A stretch of 34,726 nucleotides of DNA from Gemmataceae bacterium (GTDB lineage: Bacteria; Planctomycetota; Planctomycetia; Gemmatales; Gemmataceae). A program made the translations under genes and the position numbers. This document shows, piece after piece, positions 7,689 to 16,238 of this stretch. The notes below the pieces were generated by a model. That model made no database searches, had not been told where the DNA came from, and saw only the letters and a program-made list of their open reading frames with translations. Each line of letters begins with the position of its first letter. The stretch's first letter is position 1. The DNA lies in the NCBI GenBank assembly GCA_020847555.1, contig JADLBT010000443.1, positions 1 through 34,726 on the forward strand, written 5' to 3'.

Positions 7689-8471
7689 TTACGATTTTGC
7701 CGTGAGGGCGGCGCGCTCGAACTGGTTGGCGCGGAATGGCGGGTTGATCTTGATGTTGCTGAAGTAGTACTCGCCGATCAACTCGCCGTTCTCGTCCTTG
7801 AGGATCGAGCCGACCTGAAGCAGGTGTTCGGTGTCGATGTAGAGGATCAGCTCGGTAACGCCGTCGTCTTCCGGATGGGCATATTTGGTCCGGCGGAACT
7901 TGTGACAGGGGCGGTTACCGGCCTCCGGCACCTTGTGGATGCCGAGGTACTCGACGTGCAGCGCCTTCGCGTCCTGCGCCTTCTTCCAGTTGATGGCGAC
8001 GCGCTGCATGGCCTTGCGCAGCCCGAACTCCGTGATCGGGTAGCGGCCCGACTGCCTGGCGTCCTCGCTGTCCACGTCCCGCACCACGACCCCCAGGATC
8101 CGCAGAGCGCCGGCCGGGAGGACGAGCAACTGGTCGTTGTTCTGGCCCGCGACGTACAGCACGCGCTGAGCCTTGCGCGGGTTCACCACCCAGTCGAAAA
8201 AGACGCTGTGCGGCCGGTCCTTGAAGTGGATGTCGATGACTTCCCGCGGGTTCAGTTTGCCGCCGATGCGCTCGCGCTTGCGCATCGTCAGGCTGTACCC
8301 CTCGATCTGCCTGTCGTAGTGTTCCAGGCACTTGCGGACGAAGACGACCGGATCCCGGCCGGCCAGGTCGCCCTTGCCGACCTGCTCGGATTCGTACCGG
8401 GGGGACGTGTTCGGGTAACCCGGTGCCAGAAGCAGGCAGAACGGCAGGCAAACCAGCAGTCGCGGCCCCAT
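7689..8471 (-). CDS. DUF1571 family secreted protein
   Basis: The ATG at 8471 has GGAGGG upstream and opens a signal peptide (MGPRLLVCLPFCLLLAP); the frame extends further upstream but is then unlikely to be coding. The 260-aa product contains the DUF1571 pattern: an N-terminal helix (DPVVFVRKCLEHYDRQIEGYSL), then beta-strands with KRERIGGKLNPREVIDIHFK, SVFFDW and VLYVAGQNNDQLLVLP. Family knowledge: DUF1571 proteins are planctomycete-rich, have a LolA/LppX-like beta-sheet character and no proven function; they may bind lipid or other envelope components. It is convergent with the FAH gene and divergent from the DUF1501 gene, with a promoter candidate at 8515-8542. Confidence 0.85.
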   Translation of the reverse strand: MGPRLLVCLPFCLLLAPGYPNTSPRYESEQVGKGDLAGRDPVVFVRKCLEHYDRQIEGYSLTMRKRERIGGKLNPREVIDIHFKDRPHSVFFDWVVNPRKAQRVLYVAGQNNDQLLVLPAGALRILGVVVRDVDSEDARQSGRYPITEFGLRKAMQRVAINWKKAQDAKALHVEYLGIHKVPEAGNRPCHKFRRTKYAHPEDDGVTELILYIDTEHLLQVGSILKDENGELIGEYYFSNIKINPPFRANQFERAALTAKS

Positions 8472-8514
8472 CGCTGATCCCTCCAGCTTCCGGCCAGAAT
8501 TGATGACCTGCTGT

Positions 8515-8542
8515 AGTTTACCTGACCTCCCTACCCCGTCAA
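8515..8542 (-). promoter_or_regulatory. Promoter for the DUF1571 gene
   Basis: On the minus strand TTGACG (8537-8542) and TAAACT (8515-8520) are separated by 16 bases, about 45 bases before the start codon at 8471. Confidence 0.5.
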
Positions 8543-8693
8543 CCGGAGCCGACGTCCCACACCCACTCGGTTTCGCGGCCCGGCGGAACGACCGGCCCAA
8601 CCGCCAGCGTGTGCCTCCTGGACGAGCGCGAAGGGAGGGCGCCTTCTACCGGACCATTCCGACCCCGTGGCCGAACGCTCTCGACTTGATACG

Positions 8694-8722
8694 TTGATTG
8701 ACGCGCCGGGATGTGGTGTACT
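8694..8722 (+). promoter_or_regulatory. Candidate promoter for the DUF1501 gene
   Basis: TTGATT (8694-8699) and TGTACT (8717-8722) are 17 bases apart, about 35 bases before the TTG start at 8758. The -10 match is weak. It overlaps the upstream TTG at 8698, which argues against that earlier start. Confidence 0.35.
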
Positions 8723-8757
8723 CGATAGGTGCCGCGTTTACTCACCGAGGGCTAACC

Positions 8758-10170
8758 TTGCTCCCGACCTTTCTCTCGCGCCGCGAAATGCTCCAGCGCA
8801 TGGGCACCGGACTCGGCGCGCTCGGCCTGCTCGGCCTGCTCGCGGAGAGCGGTCAGCTCGCGGCTCAGGCGCCCGACGCGCGCAACCCGCTCGCGCCGCG
8901 CCCGCCGCACTACCGCGGCCGCGCGAAAGCGGTGATCCACGTCTACCTCAACGGCGGGCCTTCGCAGGTCGATACCTTCGACCCCAAGCCGCTGCTCGCG
9001 CGCTACGCTGGCCGCACCCTCCCGCCGGGCAACCTGACGACGGAGCGGCCCACCGGCGCCGCCCTGCCGTCCCCGTTCCGCTTCCGCAGGTACGGCCGGA
9101 GCGGGATCGAGATCGGCGAACTCTTCGAGCGCACCGCCGCCCACGCCGACGATCTCTGCCTGATTCGCTCGATGTACGCCAACACGCCGAATCACGAACA
9201 GTCGATGCGGCTGATGAACTGCGGCGACGAGCGGCTGTCGCGGCCGAGCATGGGGGCGTGGGTAACGTATGGGCTGGGGACCGAGAACCAGAACCTGCCC
9301 GGGTTCGTCGCCATGTGCCCGGGCCTGCCGGTTGCCGACACGTCGAACTGGCGGTCCGCGTTCCTGCCCGGCGTCTACCAGGGCACCCACCTCGACACAC
9401 GCCGCACCCGCGTCGAGGAGTTGCTGGAGAACATCCGCGGCGGACACGTCTCGCGCCCGGACCAGCGGCGGCAACTCGACCTCCTCCAGGAGATGAACCG
9501 CCGCCACCAGCGGCCGCGCGCCGAGGAGGCGGCCCTGGAAGCGCGCATCCAGGCGTTCGAGCTGGCGTACCGGATGCAGGACGCGGCCGCCGAGGCGTTC
9601 GACCTCGCCCGCGAGCCGGTGCGTGTGCGCCAGGCTTACGGCGAGCACGTCCAGGGGCGGCAGCTCCTGATCGCTCGGCGGCTGGTCGAGCGCGGAGTAC
9701 GCTTCGTCCAGTGCTATCACGGAGACGTGCAGCCGTGGGACAGCCACGACAACATCGAGCGCAACCACCGCAACCTCGCCCGCCAGATCGACGGCCCGCT
9801 CGCCGCTCTGCTGACGGACCTGAAACGGCTCGGGCTGTTCGCGGAAACGCTGGTGATCGTGGGAGGAGAGTTCGGGCGGACGCCGGCGGTCGAGCTGGTC
9901 GGCGGGCGGCCGGGCATGGGACGCGACCACAACCACTGGGGCTTCACGGTCTGTCTGGCGGGCGGGGGCGTCAAGGGCGGAACGGTGTACGGGGCGACCG
10001 ACGAGTTCGGCTACCGGGCCGTCGTGGACCGCGTCCACGTCCACGACCTGCACGCGACCATCCTGCACCTGCTCGGCCTGGACCACGAGCGCCTGACGTA
10101 CCGCTACGCCGGCCGCGACTTCCGCCTCACCGACGTGAGCGGTCACGTCGTCCGCGGGGTACTCGCGTAG
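8758..10170 (+). CDS. DUF1501 domain-containing secreted protein
   Basis: I place the start at TTG 8758 because GAGGG lies 6 bases upstream (8747-8751) and the Tat-like signal SRREMLQRMGTGLGALGLLGLL follows directly; a TTG at 8698 is the other option. The product is 470 aa. DUF1501 hallmarks are KAVIHVYLNGGPSQVDTFDPKP, CLIRSMYANTPNHEQS, VIVGGEFGRTPAVE and RDHNHWGFTVCLAGGGVKGG, which carry the conserved Asp, Asn and His residues of the alkaline-phosphatase/sulfatase-like fold. Family knowledge: exported proteins common in planctomycetes, often beside DUF1553/DUF1549 cytochrome-like proteins, which are absent here. The exact reaction is unknown. The secretion F-like gene follows 33 bases later and may be cotranscribed. 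Confidence 0.9.
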   Translation: MLPTFLSRREMLQRMGTGLGALGLLGLLAESGQLAAQAPDARNPLAPRPPHYRGRAKAVIHVYLNGGPSQVDTFDPKPLLARYAGRTLPPGNLTTERPTGAALPSPFRFRRYGRSGIEIGELFERTAAHADDLCLIRSMYANTPNHEQSMRLMNCGDERLSRPSMGAWVTYGLGTENQNLPGFVAMCPGLPVADTSNWRSAFLPGVYQGTHLDTRRTRVEELLENIRGGHVSRPDQRRQLDLLQEMNRRHQRPRAEEAALEARIQAFELAYRMQDAAAEAFDLAREPVRVRQAYGEHVQGRQLLIARRLVERGVRFVQCYHGDVQPWDSHDNIERNHRNLARQIDGPLAALLTDLKRLGLFAETLVIVGGEFGRTPAVELVGGRPGMGRDHNHWGFTVCLAGGGVKGGTVYGATDEFGYRAVVDRVHVHDLHATILHLLGLDHERLTYRYAGRDFRLTDVSGHVVRGVLA

Positions 10171-10203
10171 CCGTGGTCGGTAAGTGTCCCTGAAGATCGC
10201 GCC

Positions 10204-11226
10204 ATGCTCTTCAGCAGCCAGATCCCGCCGGCGCGCCTGAGCGAGTTGTGTCGCATGCTGCGCCACAGCCTCGCGGCCGGCCTCACGCTGCGCGACGTAT
10301 TCCGGCAACAGGCCCGTGGCGGACCCCGTGCCGTGCGAGCCGTCGCCGAGCGCATCCACGCTCGCCTCGACCGGGGCGACAGTCTCGCGGACGCCTTGCA
10401 GGACGAGGAAGCCGTCTTGCCGCCGCTGTTCCGGGCTCTCGCCGCGGTCGGGGAGCAGACCGGCCACCTGCCGGACGTGTTCGAGGAGCTGGAGAAGTAT
10501 TACGAGCTGCAGGAGAAGCTCCGCCGCGATTTCTGGTCGCGCAGCTTCCTGTCACTGGTGCAGATCGTCGCCGCTCTCCTGATCATCGGCGTGATGCTGA
10601 TCGTGCTCGGCTCGATCGCGGGGACGCGCGGCGGGGCCGGTCCGACGGTGCTCGGGGTGAGCGGGCCGGCCGCCGGGGTGGTTTTCCTCGTCGTCGGCCT
10701 GGGCGCCGTCACCTTCCTGCTGGTCGCCCCCCGCCTGCTCGCCCGGGCGCTGCGCCACCGGGCCGGACCGGACGCTTTCCTCCTGCGGGTGCCGGGCCTC
10801 GGGCGCTGCCTGGAGGCGCTCGCCCTGGGCCGGTTCGCCCTCGCCCTGCGGCTGACCCTCGATTCGGCGCTGTCCGTGGCGAAGGCTCTGCGCCTGAGCC
10901 TGCAGGCGACCGGCAACGCGGCGTTCACGGCGCGAACCGACGCAATCACCTCGGCCGTCAAGCGGGGGCAGGGGCTGACGGAGGCGCTCGCGTCGGCCCA
11001 CCTCTTCCCCGACGAGTTCCTGCACCTGATCGCCGTCGCTGAGGAGGGCGGGCGCGTTCCCGAACTGATGCGTCACCAGGCCCGGTACTATCACGAGGAG
11101 GCGGCCCGCCGGCTCAAGGCGCTGACGCGCGGCCTCTCCTACGCCGTCTGGCTCGCCTACGTGGCCTTCATGGTCATCGCCATCTTCCAGCTCGCCGGAC
11201 GCTACTTGAGCGCCCTTCGGATTTGA
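10204..11226 (+). CDS. Type II secretion system F (GspF/PilC)-like inner-membrane protein
   Basis: The 340-aa product has the duplicated T2SSF pattern. A first cytoplasmic helical domain (LCRMLRHSLAAGLTLRDVF, then LADALQDEEAVLPPLFRALAAVGEQTGHLPDVFEELEKYYE) is followed by membrane segments around residues 115-140 and 155-180. A second copy (ALRLTLDSALSVAKALRLS, then ALASAHLFPDEFLHLIAVAEEGGRVPELM) and a final membrane segment (AVWLAYVAFMVIAIFQLAG) complete it. Family knowledge: the platform protein of type II secretion and type IV pilus machines, working with an ATPase and pseudopilins. None of those partners is in this window, so this is an orphan copy. It starts 33 bases after the DUF1501 gene and overlaps the convergent GT39 gene by 25 bases. 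Confidence 0.9.
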   Translation: MLFSSQIPPARLSELCRMLRHSLAAGLTLRDVFRQQARGGPRAVRAVAERIHARLDRGDSLADALQDEEAVLPPLFRALAAVGEQTGHLPDVFEELEKYYELQEKLRRDFWSRSFLSLVQIVAALLIIGVMLIVLGSIAGTRGGAGPTVLGVSGPAAGVVFLVVGLGAVTFLLVAPRLLARALRHRAGPDAFLLRVPGLGRCLEALALGRFALALRLTLDSALSVAKALRLSLQATGNAAFTARTDAITSAVKRGQGLTEALASAHLFPDEFLHLIAVAEEGGRVPELMRHQARYYHEEAARRLKALTRGLSYAVWLAYVAFMVIAIFQLAGRYLSALRI

Positions 11227-12893
11227 GGGCTGAATCCCCCTCCCATCCCCACTGCCCGTTCTGGATCGGGGGGGTTGGTTGCCCCCCCACGCCGCTCCAC
11301 CACCGCCAGGTCGCACAACCCCAGGGCCGTCTCTCCCAGAGCCCGCACCACCGCACGGCCGGTGCGCTCGGACAGCCAGTCCGGCCGGGCCAGGCCGAAG
11401 TGGGTCGTTTCCACGACGCGCAGCTCCGGCGGCAGCGCCTGGGCCAGCCCCCGCAGCGAGTGCCGGTGGGTGAGCAGGACCACCGTGCGCGGGCTCGCCT
11501 TCAACCGGACGCAGAGGGCGCGAACCTCCTTGCTGCGGTAGTTCGGCATGTCCTCGCGGGCCAGATAGAACGAGATCGCGTGGGCGCTGCGCGGGTAACA
11601 GATCACCGGGGTGTCCGGGTCGGCACAGGCGCGCGACAGCTCGCCCCACTGCGCCAGCGGCGAACGGTAGTCGGCGTACCACGGCACGAACAGGTAGTGG
11701 CCCGTCGCCTGGAGCACCAGCCCGGTCGCGACGGCGGCGGTCAGCAGACGGCGGCGCGGCCAGCGGTGGTGGGCGACGAAATGCCCCAGCGCCAGCGCCA
11801 GCGGCGGGAACGCGGGCAGGATGTAGGTCGGCAGCTTGCACCCCGATAGCGAGAAGAAGGCGAAGCACCCCAGCCCGGCCAGCAGGAGGAACCCGAGCGC
11901 CCGCGGTCGCCGCGCCGCCACGGCCGGATCCCCGCTGCCGAGGAAGCGCAGAAACGGCACCAGCAGCAGCGTCCCGGGCAGCAGGCCGACCAGCAGCAGC
12001 GGAACGTAGAACCAGACCGGTTCCAGGTGGTCGAACGGGGCCATGAACCGGACGACGTTGTGCTCCCACAGGAAGTGGTACGCGAACTCCGGCACGCGCA
12101 CGCAGACGGCGACGTACCACGGCAGCGCCACCGCCAGCACGACCCCCGCCCACGTCGCCCGGTCCTGCCAGCCCACCCGCCAGGTCGCGCCGGTCAGACG
12201 CCGGTGCAGCCAGAGCGGGGCGAGGACGAGAACCAGGATCACCGGCCCCTTGGTCAGCACTCCCAGCCCGCACGCGCACGCCGACAGTAGCCACCAGCCG
12301 CGGCGCAACCCGGCCCCGCGCGTCGCCTCGAACGCGGCGAACAGGGCCGCCGTCACCCACAGGGCGAGCAGGCCATCGAGCAGCAGCAGTCGGCCGACGC
12401 CGGCAAACAGCGGCGACAGCGTGAGCAGCAGCGCCCCCCAGAAGGCCGAGCGCTCCCCCACGCTCCGCCGCCCGAGCAGGTAGAGCAGCAGGATCGTCGC
12501 GTGGACGGCGGCCGCCGGGACGAGGCGCGCCGCCCAGGCGTGGGTGCCGAACAGGGTGTAACTCCCCATCACGAGCCAGTACAGCAGCGGCGGTTTGTCG
12601 AGATACGGCTTGCCCTGCAGGTAAGGGACGAGCCCCTCGCCGCGCGCGAGCATGGCGCGCGGGATCTCCGCGTATCGGCCCTCGTCCGGCTCGAACAGGT
12701 AGAAGGACATGCACGGGTAGAGCAGCGCGCCGGGAAGGACGAGGAGCAGCACCAGGGCCGCCGGCCGGACGCGGTCGGGGCCGGACGTGGTGCCGGGAAA
12801 GAGAACGCGGGTCCAGAGGACGGGCAGCCACCCGAGTACCGAGCGGGAGGCGGGCGTCGCTGGGGCGGTTCCTGCGTGGGGGATCGGCTGCAT
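11202..12893 (-). CDS. GT39/ArnT-like membrane glycosyltransferase
   Basis: The 563-aa product has GGAGGGG upstream of its ATG. After a proline-rich N-terminus, a first membrane segment (about residues 45-65) leads to the loop EPDEGRYAEIPRAML, which matches the D-E-x-x-Y-A-E signature of ArnT/PMT-type enzymes and holds the expected catalytic acidic residues. About ten further hydrophobic segments follow, then a C-terminal periplasmic domain (about 400-530). Family knowledge: transfer of a sugar from a polyprenyl-phosphate donor to lipid A, protein or another envelope acceptor. The acceptor here is unknown. The last about 30 residues (from GGATNPPDPE) are translated from a G/C-homopolymer region and look less protein-like. 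Promoter candidate at 12938-12966. Confidence 0.9.
   Translation of the reverse strand: MQPIPHAGTAPATPASRSVLGWLPVLWTRVLFPGTTSGPDRVRPAALVLLLVLPGALLYPCMSFYLFEPDEGRYAEIPRAMLARGEGLVPYLQGKPYLDKPPLLYWLVMGSYTLFGTHAWAARLVPAAAVHATILLLYLLGRRSVGERSAFWGALLLTLSPLFAGVGRLLLLDGLLALWVTAALFAAFEATRGAGLRRGWWLLSACACGLGVLTKGPVILVLVLAPLWLHRRLTGATWRVGWQDRATWAGVVLAVALPWYVAVCVRVPEFAYHFLWEHNVVRFMAPFDHLEPVWFYVPLLLVGLLPGTLLLVPFLRFLGSGDPAVAARRPRALGFLLLAGLGCFAFFSLSGCKLPTYILPAFPPLALALGHFVAHHRWPRRRLLTAAVATGLVLQATGHYLFVPWYADYRSPLAQWGELSRACADPDTPVICYPRSAHAISFYLAREDMPNYRSKEVRALCVRLKASPRTVVLLTHRHSLRGLAQALPPELRVVETTHFGLARPDWLSERTGRAVVRALGETALGLCDLAVVERRGGATNPPDPERAVGMGGGFSPQIRRALK
11268..11288. terminator. G7/C7 hairpin at the tail-to-tail gene junction
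   Basis: GGGGGGG (11268-11274) and CCCCCCC (11282-11288) flank a TTGGTTG loop. It lies 42 bases after the T2SSF-like stop codon and inside the 3' end of the opposing GT39 frame, so it could terminate the former. Homopolymer runs of this kind are also prone to slippage or sequencing error. Confidence 0.45.
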
Positions 12894-12937
12894 CGCGGCC
12901 CCTCCGTGTGCCGTCCGGGCGAGTGTGGCAGGCCGGG

Positions 12938-12966
12938 ATGATGCCAGCGCCGGCGCGGTTGGTCAA
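12938..12966 (-). promoter_or_regulatory. Promoter for the GT39 gene
   Basis: On the minus strand TTGACC (12961-12966) and CATCAT (12938-12943) are separated by exactly 17 bases, about 45 bases before the start codon at 12893. Confidence 0.5.
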
Positions 12967-13002
12967 TGGGCGTTCCGGGTCGGCCGATCTTTTCGCCCCC
13001 TC

Positions 13003-13031
13003 TGGTGAGGCCGGGGCCGCCGTGCTACAAT
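13003..13031 (+). promoter_or_regulatory. Promoter for rpsA
   Basis: TGGTGA (13003-13008) and TACAAT (13026-13031) are 17 bases apart, and a TG lies one base before the -10 box (extended -10 type). The leader to the ATG at 13185 would be about 145 bases, long enough to hold a regulatory structure, although I recognise no known leader motif. Confidence 0.5.
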
Positions 13032-13184
13032 GCTCGTTTCGGGGTGTTCGGAGGACCAGCCGCGTCGGCCGGCGGCACGCCGAAATTTAACCTTTTACCC
13101 CACACATCCCCACCCACCCTCGGCGCCCGGGCCGACGACCCCCGCCAGCGCGTGGAGTGGGGCCGGTAAGGAAAGCCTGCACAC

Positions 13185-14981
13185 ATGGTCAACCGCAATC
13201 TGCTCCGCGAGTACGATCTCCCTGAAGACGACCTCAGACCGGAAATGGCGGCCGCCTTCGAGACCACCCTCGACGACGAGGATCCGACCTGGCTGCCGCC
13301 CGCCGAACAGGTGTTCGAGACGAACAAGATCGTCCGCGGCCGCGTCCTCAACATCGTCGGCGACGAGGTCATGGTGGACGTCGGTTACAAGAGCGAAGGC
13401 ATCATCCCCGTCAACGAGTGGTACGACGAGGCCGAGGACAAGGTCAAGCCGCCCCAGATCGGCGACGAGATTCAGGTTCTCCTGGACGCCGTCGAGGACG
13501 AGTCCGGGGCCATCGTCCTGAGCTACCGCAAGGCCAAGCGCCAGGCCGAGTGGGAGGCCGTCATCTCCAAGCACAAGGAGGGCGATGTCGTTCAGGGCGC
13601 CGTCACCCGCAAGATCAAGGGCGGCCTGCTCGTCAACATCGGCGTCAACGTCTTCCTGCCCGCCAGCCAGGTCGATATCCGCCGCCCGGCCGACATCGGC
13701 GACTACATCGGCAAAACGATCGAGTGCATGATCCTCAAGATCGACGAGGCCCGGCGCAACATCGTCGTCAGCCGCCGCAAGCTGATCGAGACGCAGCGCG
13801 AACGCATGAAGCAGGCGCTGCTCGCCGAGATCCAGCCCGGCCAGATCCGCAAGGGCGTCGTCAAGAACATCGCCGAGTTCGGCGCGTTCGTCGATCTCGG
13901 CGGGATCGACGGCCTGCTGCACATCACCGACATGGCGTGGCACCGGGTCACGAACCCGCACGAGGCCGTTCACATCGACCAGCAACTCGAGGTCTACATC
14001 CTGTCGGTGGACAAGGACCGCGAGAAGATCGCCCTGAGCCTCAAGCACAAGACGCCGTCCCCGTGGCAGAACGTCGAGGAGAAGTACCCGGTCAGCAGCC
14101 GCCACACCGGCGAGGTCGTCAACGTCATGTCCTACGGCGCCTTCGTCAAGCTCGAGCCGGGCATCGAGGGCCTCGTCCACATCTCCGAGATGAGCTGGAC
14201 CAAGCGCATCAACCACCCCAACGAGATCGTTCAGATCGGCGATCAGGTCGAGGTGCAGGTTCTGAACATCAACAAGGAGAAGCAGGAAATCTCCCTGGGC
14301 ATCAAGCAGTGCCAGGCGAACCCGTGGGACAAGGTGGCCGAGCGCTACCCGCCGAACACCGTCGTCGAGGGCGTTGTCCGCAACCTGACCAACTACGGCG
14401 CATTCGTCGAGATCGAGGAGGGGATCGACGGCCTGCTGCACGTCAGCGACATGAGCTGGGTGCGCAAGGTCGGCCACCCGTCCGAGGTCGTCCAGAAGGG
14501 CCAGAAGGTCCGGTGCGTCATCCTCAACGTGGACCAGGACCGCAAGCGCGTCGCCCTGGGCCTCAAGCAGATGGCGAACGACCCGTGGGAGGGCGACATC
14601 CCCGGTCGCTACCACCCCGGCGAGATCAAGATCGGCAAGGTGACCAAGCTGACGAACTTCGGCGTGTTCGTCGAGCTGGAGCCGGGCCTCGAAGGGTTGC
14701 TCCACATCTCCGAGCTGGCCGATCACAAGGTCGAGTCGCCCGAGGAGGTGGTCAAGGTCGGCGACGAGATCGAGGTGAAGGTGCTGCGGGTCGATGCCCA
14801 GGACCGCAAGATCGGCCTGAGCCGCAAGCGCCTGCACGGGACCGAACCGGAGGAGGCGACCGAGGAGCAGGCGGCGGCCGGCCAGCCGACCGCCAAGCCG
14901 CGTGAACGCGAGCTGCGCGGCGGCACCGGATCCGGCACCGGCCAGCTGTTCAACCTGCCCGACCGATCGGGCGAGAAGTGA
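13185..14981 (+). CDS. rpsA: 30S ribosomal protein S1
   Basis: The 598-aa protein has six successive S1 (OB-fold) domains. They start near [19 protein letters not shown] (about residue 46), [19 protein letters not shown] (134), [19 protein letters not shown] (217), [18 protein letters not shown] (305), [19 protein letters not shown] (390) and [19 protein letters not shown] (477). Domains 3-6 carry the GLLHISDMSW-type RNA-binding strand; domains 1 and 2 are more divergent, as in other S1 proteins where they dock to the ribosome. The C-terminal tail (from about 550) is Glu/Ala-rich, then basic. Family knowledge: S1 recruits and unwinds mRNA on the 30S subunit, which matters in genomes with weak Shine-Dalgarno use. 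It is monocistronic, with its own promoter and a strong 3' hairpin. Confidence 0.96.
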   Translation: MVNRNLLREYDLPEDDLRPEMAAAFETTLDDEDPTWLPPAEQVFETNKIVRGRVLNIVGDEVMVDVGYKSEGIIPVNEWYDEAEDKVKPPQIGDEIQVLLDAVEDESGAIVLSYRKAKRQAEWEAVISKHKEGDVVQGAVTRKIKGGLLVNIGVNVFLPASQVDIRRPADIGDYIGKTIECMILKIDEARRNIVVSRRKLIETQRERMKQALLAEIQPGQIRKGVVKNIAEFGAFVDLGGIDGLLHITDMAWHRVTNPHEAVHIDQQLEVYILSVDKDREKIALSLKHKTPSPWQNVEEKYPVSSRHTGEVVNVMSYGAFVKLEPGIEGLVHISEMSWTKRINHPNEIVQIGDQVEVQVLNINKEKQEISLGIKQCQANPWDKVAERYPPNTVVEGVVRNLTNYGAFVEIEEGIDGLLHVSDMSWVRKVGHPSEVVQKGQKVRCVILNVDQDRKRVALGLKQMANDPWEGDIPGRYHPGEIKIGKVTKLTNFGVFVELEPGLEGLLHISELADHKVESPEEVVKVGDEIEVKVLRVDAQDRKIGLSRKRLHGTEPEEATEEQAAAGQPTAKPRERELRGGTGSGTGQLFNLPDRSGEK

Positions 14982-14995
14982 CCAAGGTGACCGGG

Positions 14996-15059
14996 TGACC
15001 GGGTGACCGAAGCAAGCCCACGGGGCGCAGCCCGTGGCCCTGCTTCGGTCACCCGGTCA
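14996..15059. terminator. Composite 19-bp hairpin after rpsA
   Basis: TGACCGGGTGACCGAAGCA (14996-15014) is exactly complementary to 15041-15059. Inside it a second hairpin pairs CCACGGG (15018-15024) with CCCGTGG (15031-15037) around GCGCAG. It begins 15 bases after the rpsA stop. The left arm is itself part of a run of GTGACC repeats (about 14979-15007). It is a likely terminator and a member of a hairpin family with a shared core. Confidence 0.7.
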
Positions 15060-15188
15060 TCCTGTCACGGCAAGGCCGGTTGTACGAGACGTTGCCGACA
15101 TGCCGGCAAACGCGCGTCAGGGAGGGCCGAGTTCCGGCCGGAGGGGTGTTGGCACTTCGGGTGCCGGGACGATAGCTAATCTCGGAAG

Positions 15189-15250
15189 CCCGGGCCGTCC
15201 AGAGGATCCAGGGACGCGGACCCTGGATCGCTCACCAATCCTGGCCCGGG
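15189..15250. repeat. Nested inverted repeat upstream of the sigma factor gene
   Basis: Outer arms CCCGGGCC (15189-15196) and GGCCCGGG (15243-15250) enclose a perfect inner hairpin: GATCCAGGG (15205-15213) with CCCTGGATC (15221-15229). It lies about 80 bases before the -35 box of the sigma gene. It could be a second terminator after rpsA, an operator, or a dispersed repeat. Confidence 0.5.
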
Positions 15251-15330
15251 GCACGGACGCCTGTCCAGGTACGCGGTCGGTCGTCAAGTGAGGCGACCGC
15301 GCCTGCGGCTCGGTAACGGGCGGCCGGGCA

Positions 15331-15359
15331 TTGGCTCTCGGCTGGGCCGGCGGTAAGCT
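15331..15359 (+). promoter_or_regulatory. Promoter for the sigma factor gene
   Basis: TTGGCT (15331-15336) and TAAGCT (15354-15359) are separated by 17 bases, about 40 bases before the ATG at 15402. Confidence 0.5.
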
Positions 15360-15401
15360 TGCCGCTGGTGACTGGATCCCTTTCGCGCCTGGAACACCCC
15401 C

Positions 15402-16238
15402 ATGACACGACCACGCCGGCAACGAGGTCAGTCGGTCCAGTCCCCGCTGGAAACCTACCTCCGCGAGATCAACGAGACCCCGCTGCTGAACGCCGAGGAG
15501 GAGAAGCGCCTCGCCCGCCAGATCGAGGACGGCGACAGCGAGGCGCGTGACCGGATGGTGCGCGCCAACCTGCGCCTGGTGGTCAACATCGCCCGCGGGT
15601 ACACCGGCAAGGGACTCGGGCTCCAGGATCTGATCGAGGAGGGAAACCTCGGGCTGCTGCGCGCCGTCGAGGGGTTCGACGCCGGCATGGGGACGCGCTT
15701 CAGCACCTACGCCTCGTACTGGATCAAGCAGTCGATCAAGCGCGCCCTCGTCAACACCGCCAAGACGATCCGCATCCCGGCCTACATGGTCGAGCTGCTG
15801 GCGAAGTGGCGCCGGGCCAGCGCCAAGCTGCAGGACGAACTCGGCCGGCCGCCGACGCACGAGGAAATCGCCAAGAGCCTGAACCTGCCGAAGAAGAAGC
15901 TCGCGATCATCAAGAAGGCGATCCGCGTCTACAACGCTGCCCCGCAAAGCGATGCGCCCGAGAGCGGGTGGTCGCTCGACGAGATGGTGATGGACGGCCA
16001 CTCCAAGTCGCCGGACATCGAGATGGTCGAGGCGGACGACCTGCACCACGTTCTCGCACTCCTCGACAAAATGGACAAGCGCGAGGCGACCGTGCTGCGG
16101 CTGCGCTACGGCCTGGACGACGAGGAGCCCAAGACGCTCAAGGAGATCGGCGAGCGCCTCGGCCTGACGCGCGAGCGCGTGCGCCAGATCGAGAGCGAGG
16201 CGCTGAGCAAGCTGAGCGAGAACCTGCAAGGAGAATGA
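15402..16238 (+). CDS. RpoD/SigA-like sigma-70 factor lacking region 1.1
   Basis: The 278-aa protein starts almost directly with region 1.2 (SPLETYLREINETPLLNAEEE). Region 2 follows (NLRLVVNIARGYTGKGLGLQDLIEEGNLGLLRAVEGFD, then FSTYASYWIKQSIKRAL), including the -10 recognition helix and the aromatic melting residues. Region 3 (RPPTHEEIAKSLNLPKKKL) and region 4 (ATVLRLRYGLDDEEPKTLKEIGERLGLTRERVRQIESEAL) complete it. It lacks region 1.1 and the non-conserved region of primary sigma factors, so it is probably a group 2 (RpoS-like) factor rather than the main RpoD, though planctomycete primary factors can be short. No anti-sigma gene is adjacent. It has its own promoter, and the 3' hairpin overlaps its stop codon. 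Confidence 0.92.
   Translation: MTRPRRQRGQSVQSPLETYLREINETPLLNAEEEKRLARQIEDGDSEARDRMVRANLRLVVNIARGYTGKGLGLQDLIEEGNLGLLRAVEGFDAGMGTRFSTYASYWIKQSIKRALVNTAKTIRIPAYMVELLAKWRRASAKLQDELGRPPTHEEIAKSLNLPKKKLAIIKKAIRVYNAAPQSDAPESGWSLDEMVMDGHSKSPDIEMVEADDLHHVLALLDKMDKREATVLRLRYGLDDEEPKTLKEIGERLGLTRERVRQIESEALSKLSENLQGE

Noticed and set aside
8698..8757. Earlier TTG start for the DUF1501 gene at 8698
   Set aside because: It overlaps the candidate promoter and lacks a ribosome-binding site; TTG 8758 has GAGGG at the right distance.
10552..12966. An 804-aa minus-strand frame over the T2SSF and GT39 region
   Set aside because: It is an Arg/Gly/Pro-rich shadow in another frame of the GT39 gene and the antisense of the T2SSF gene.
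13095..14837. A 580-aa minus-strand frame with repeated VDLDDLADL-type text opposite rpsA
   Set aside because: The repetition mirrors the six S1 domains on the other strand; no independent gene is supported.
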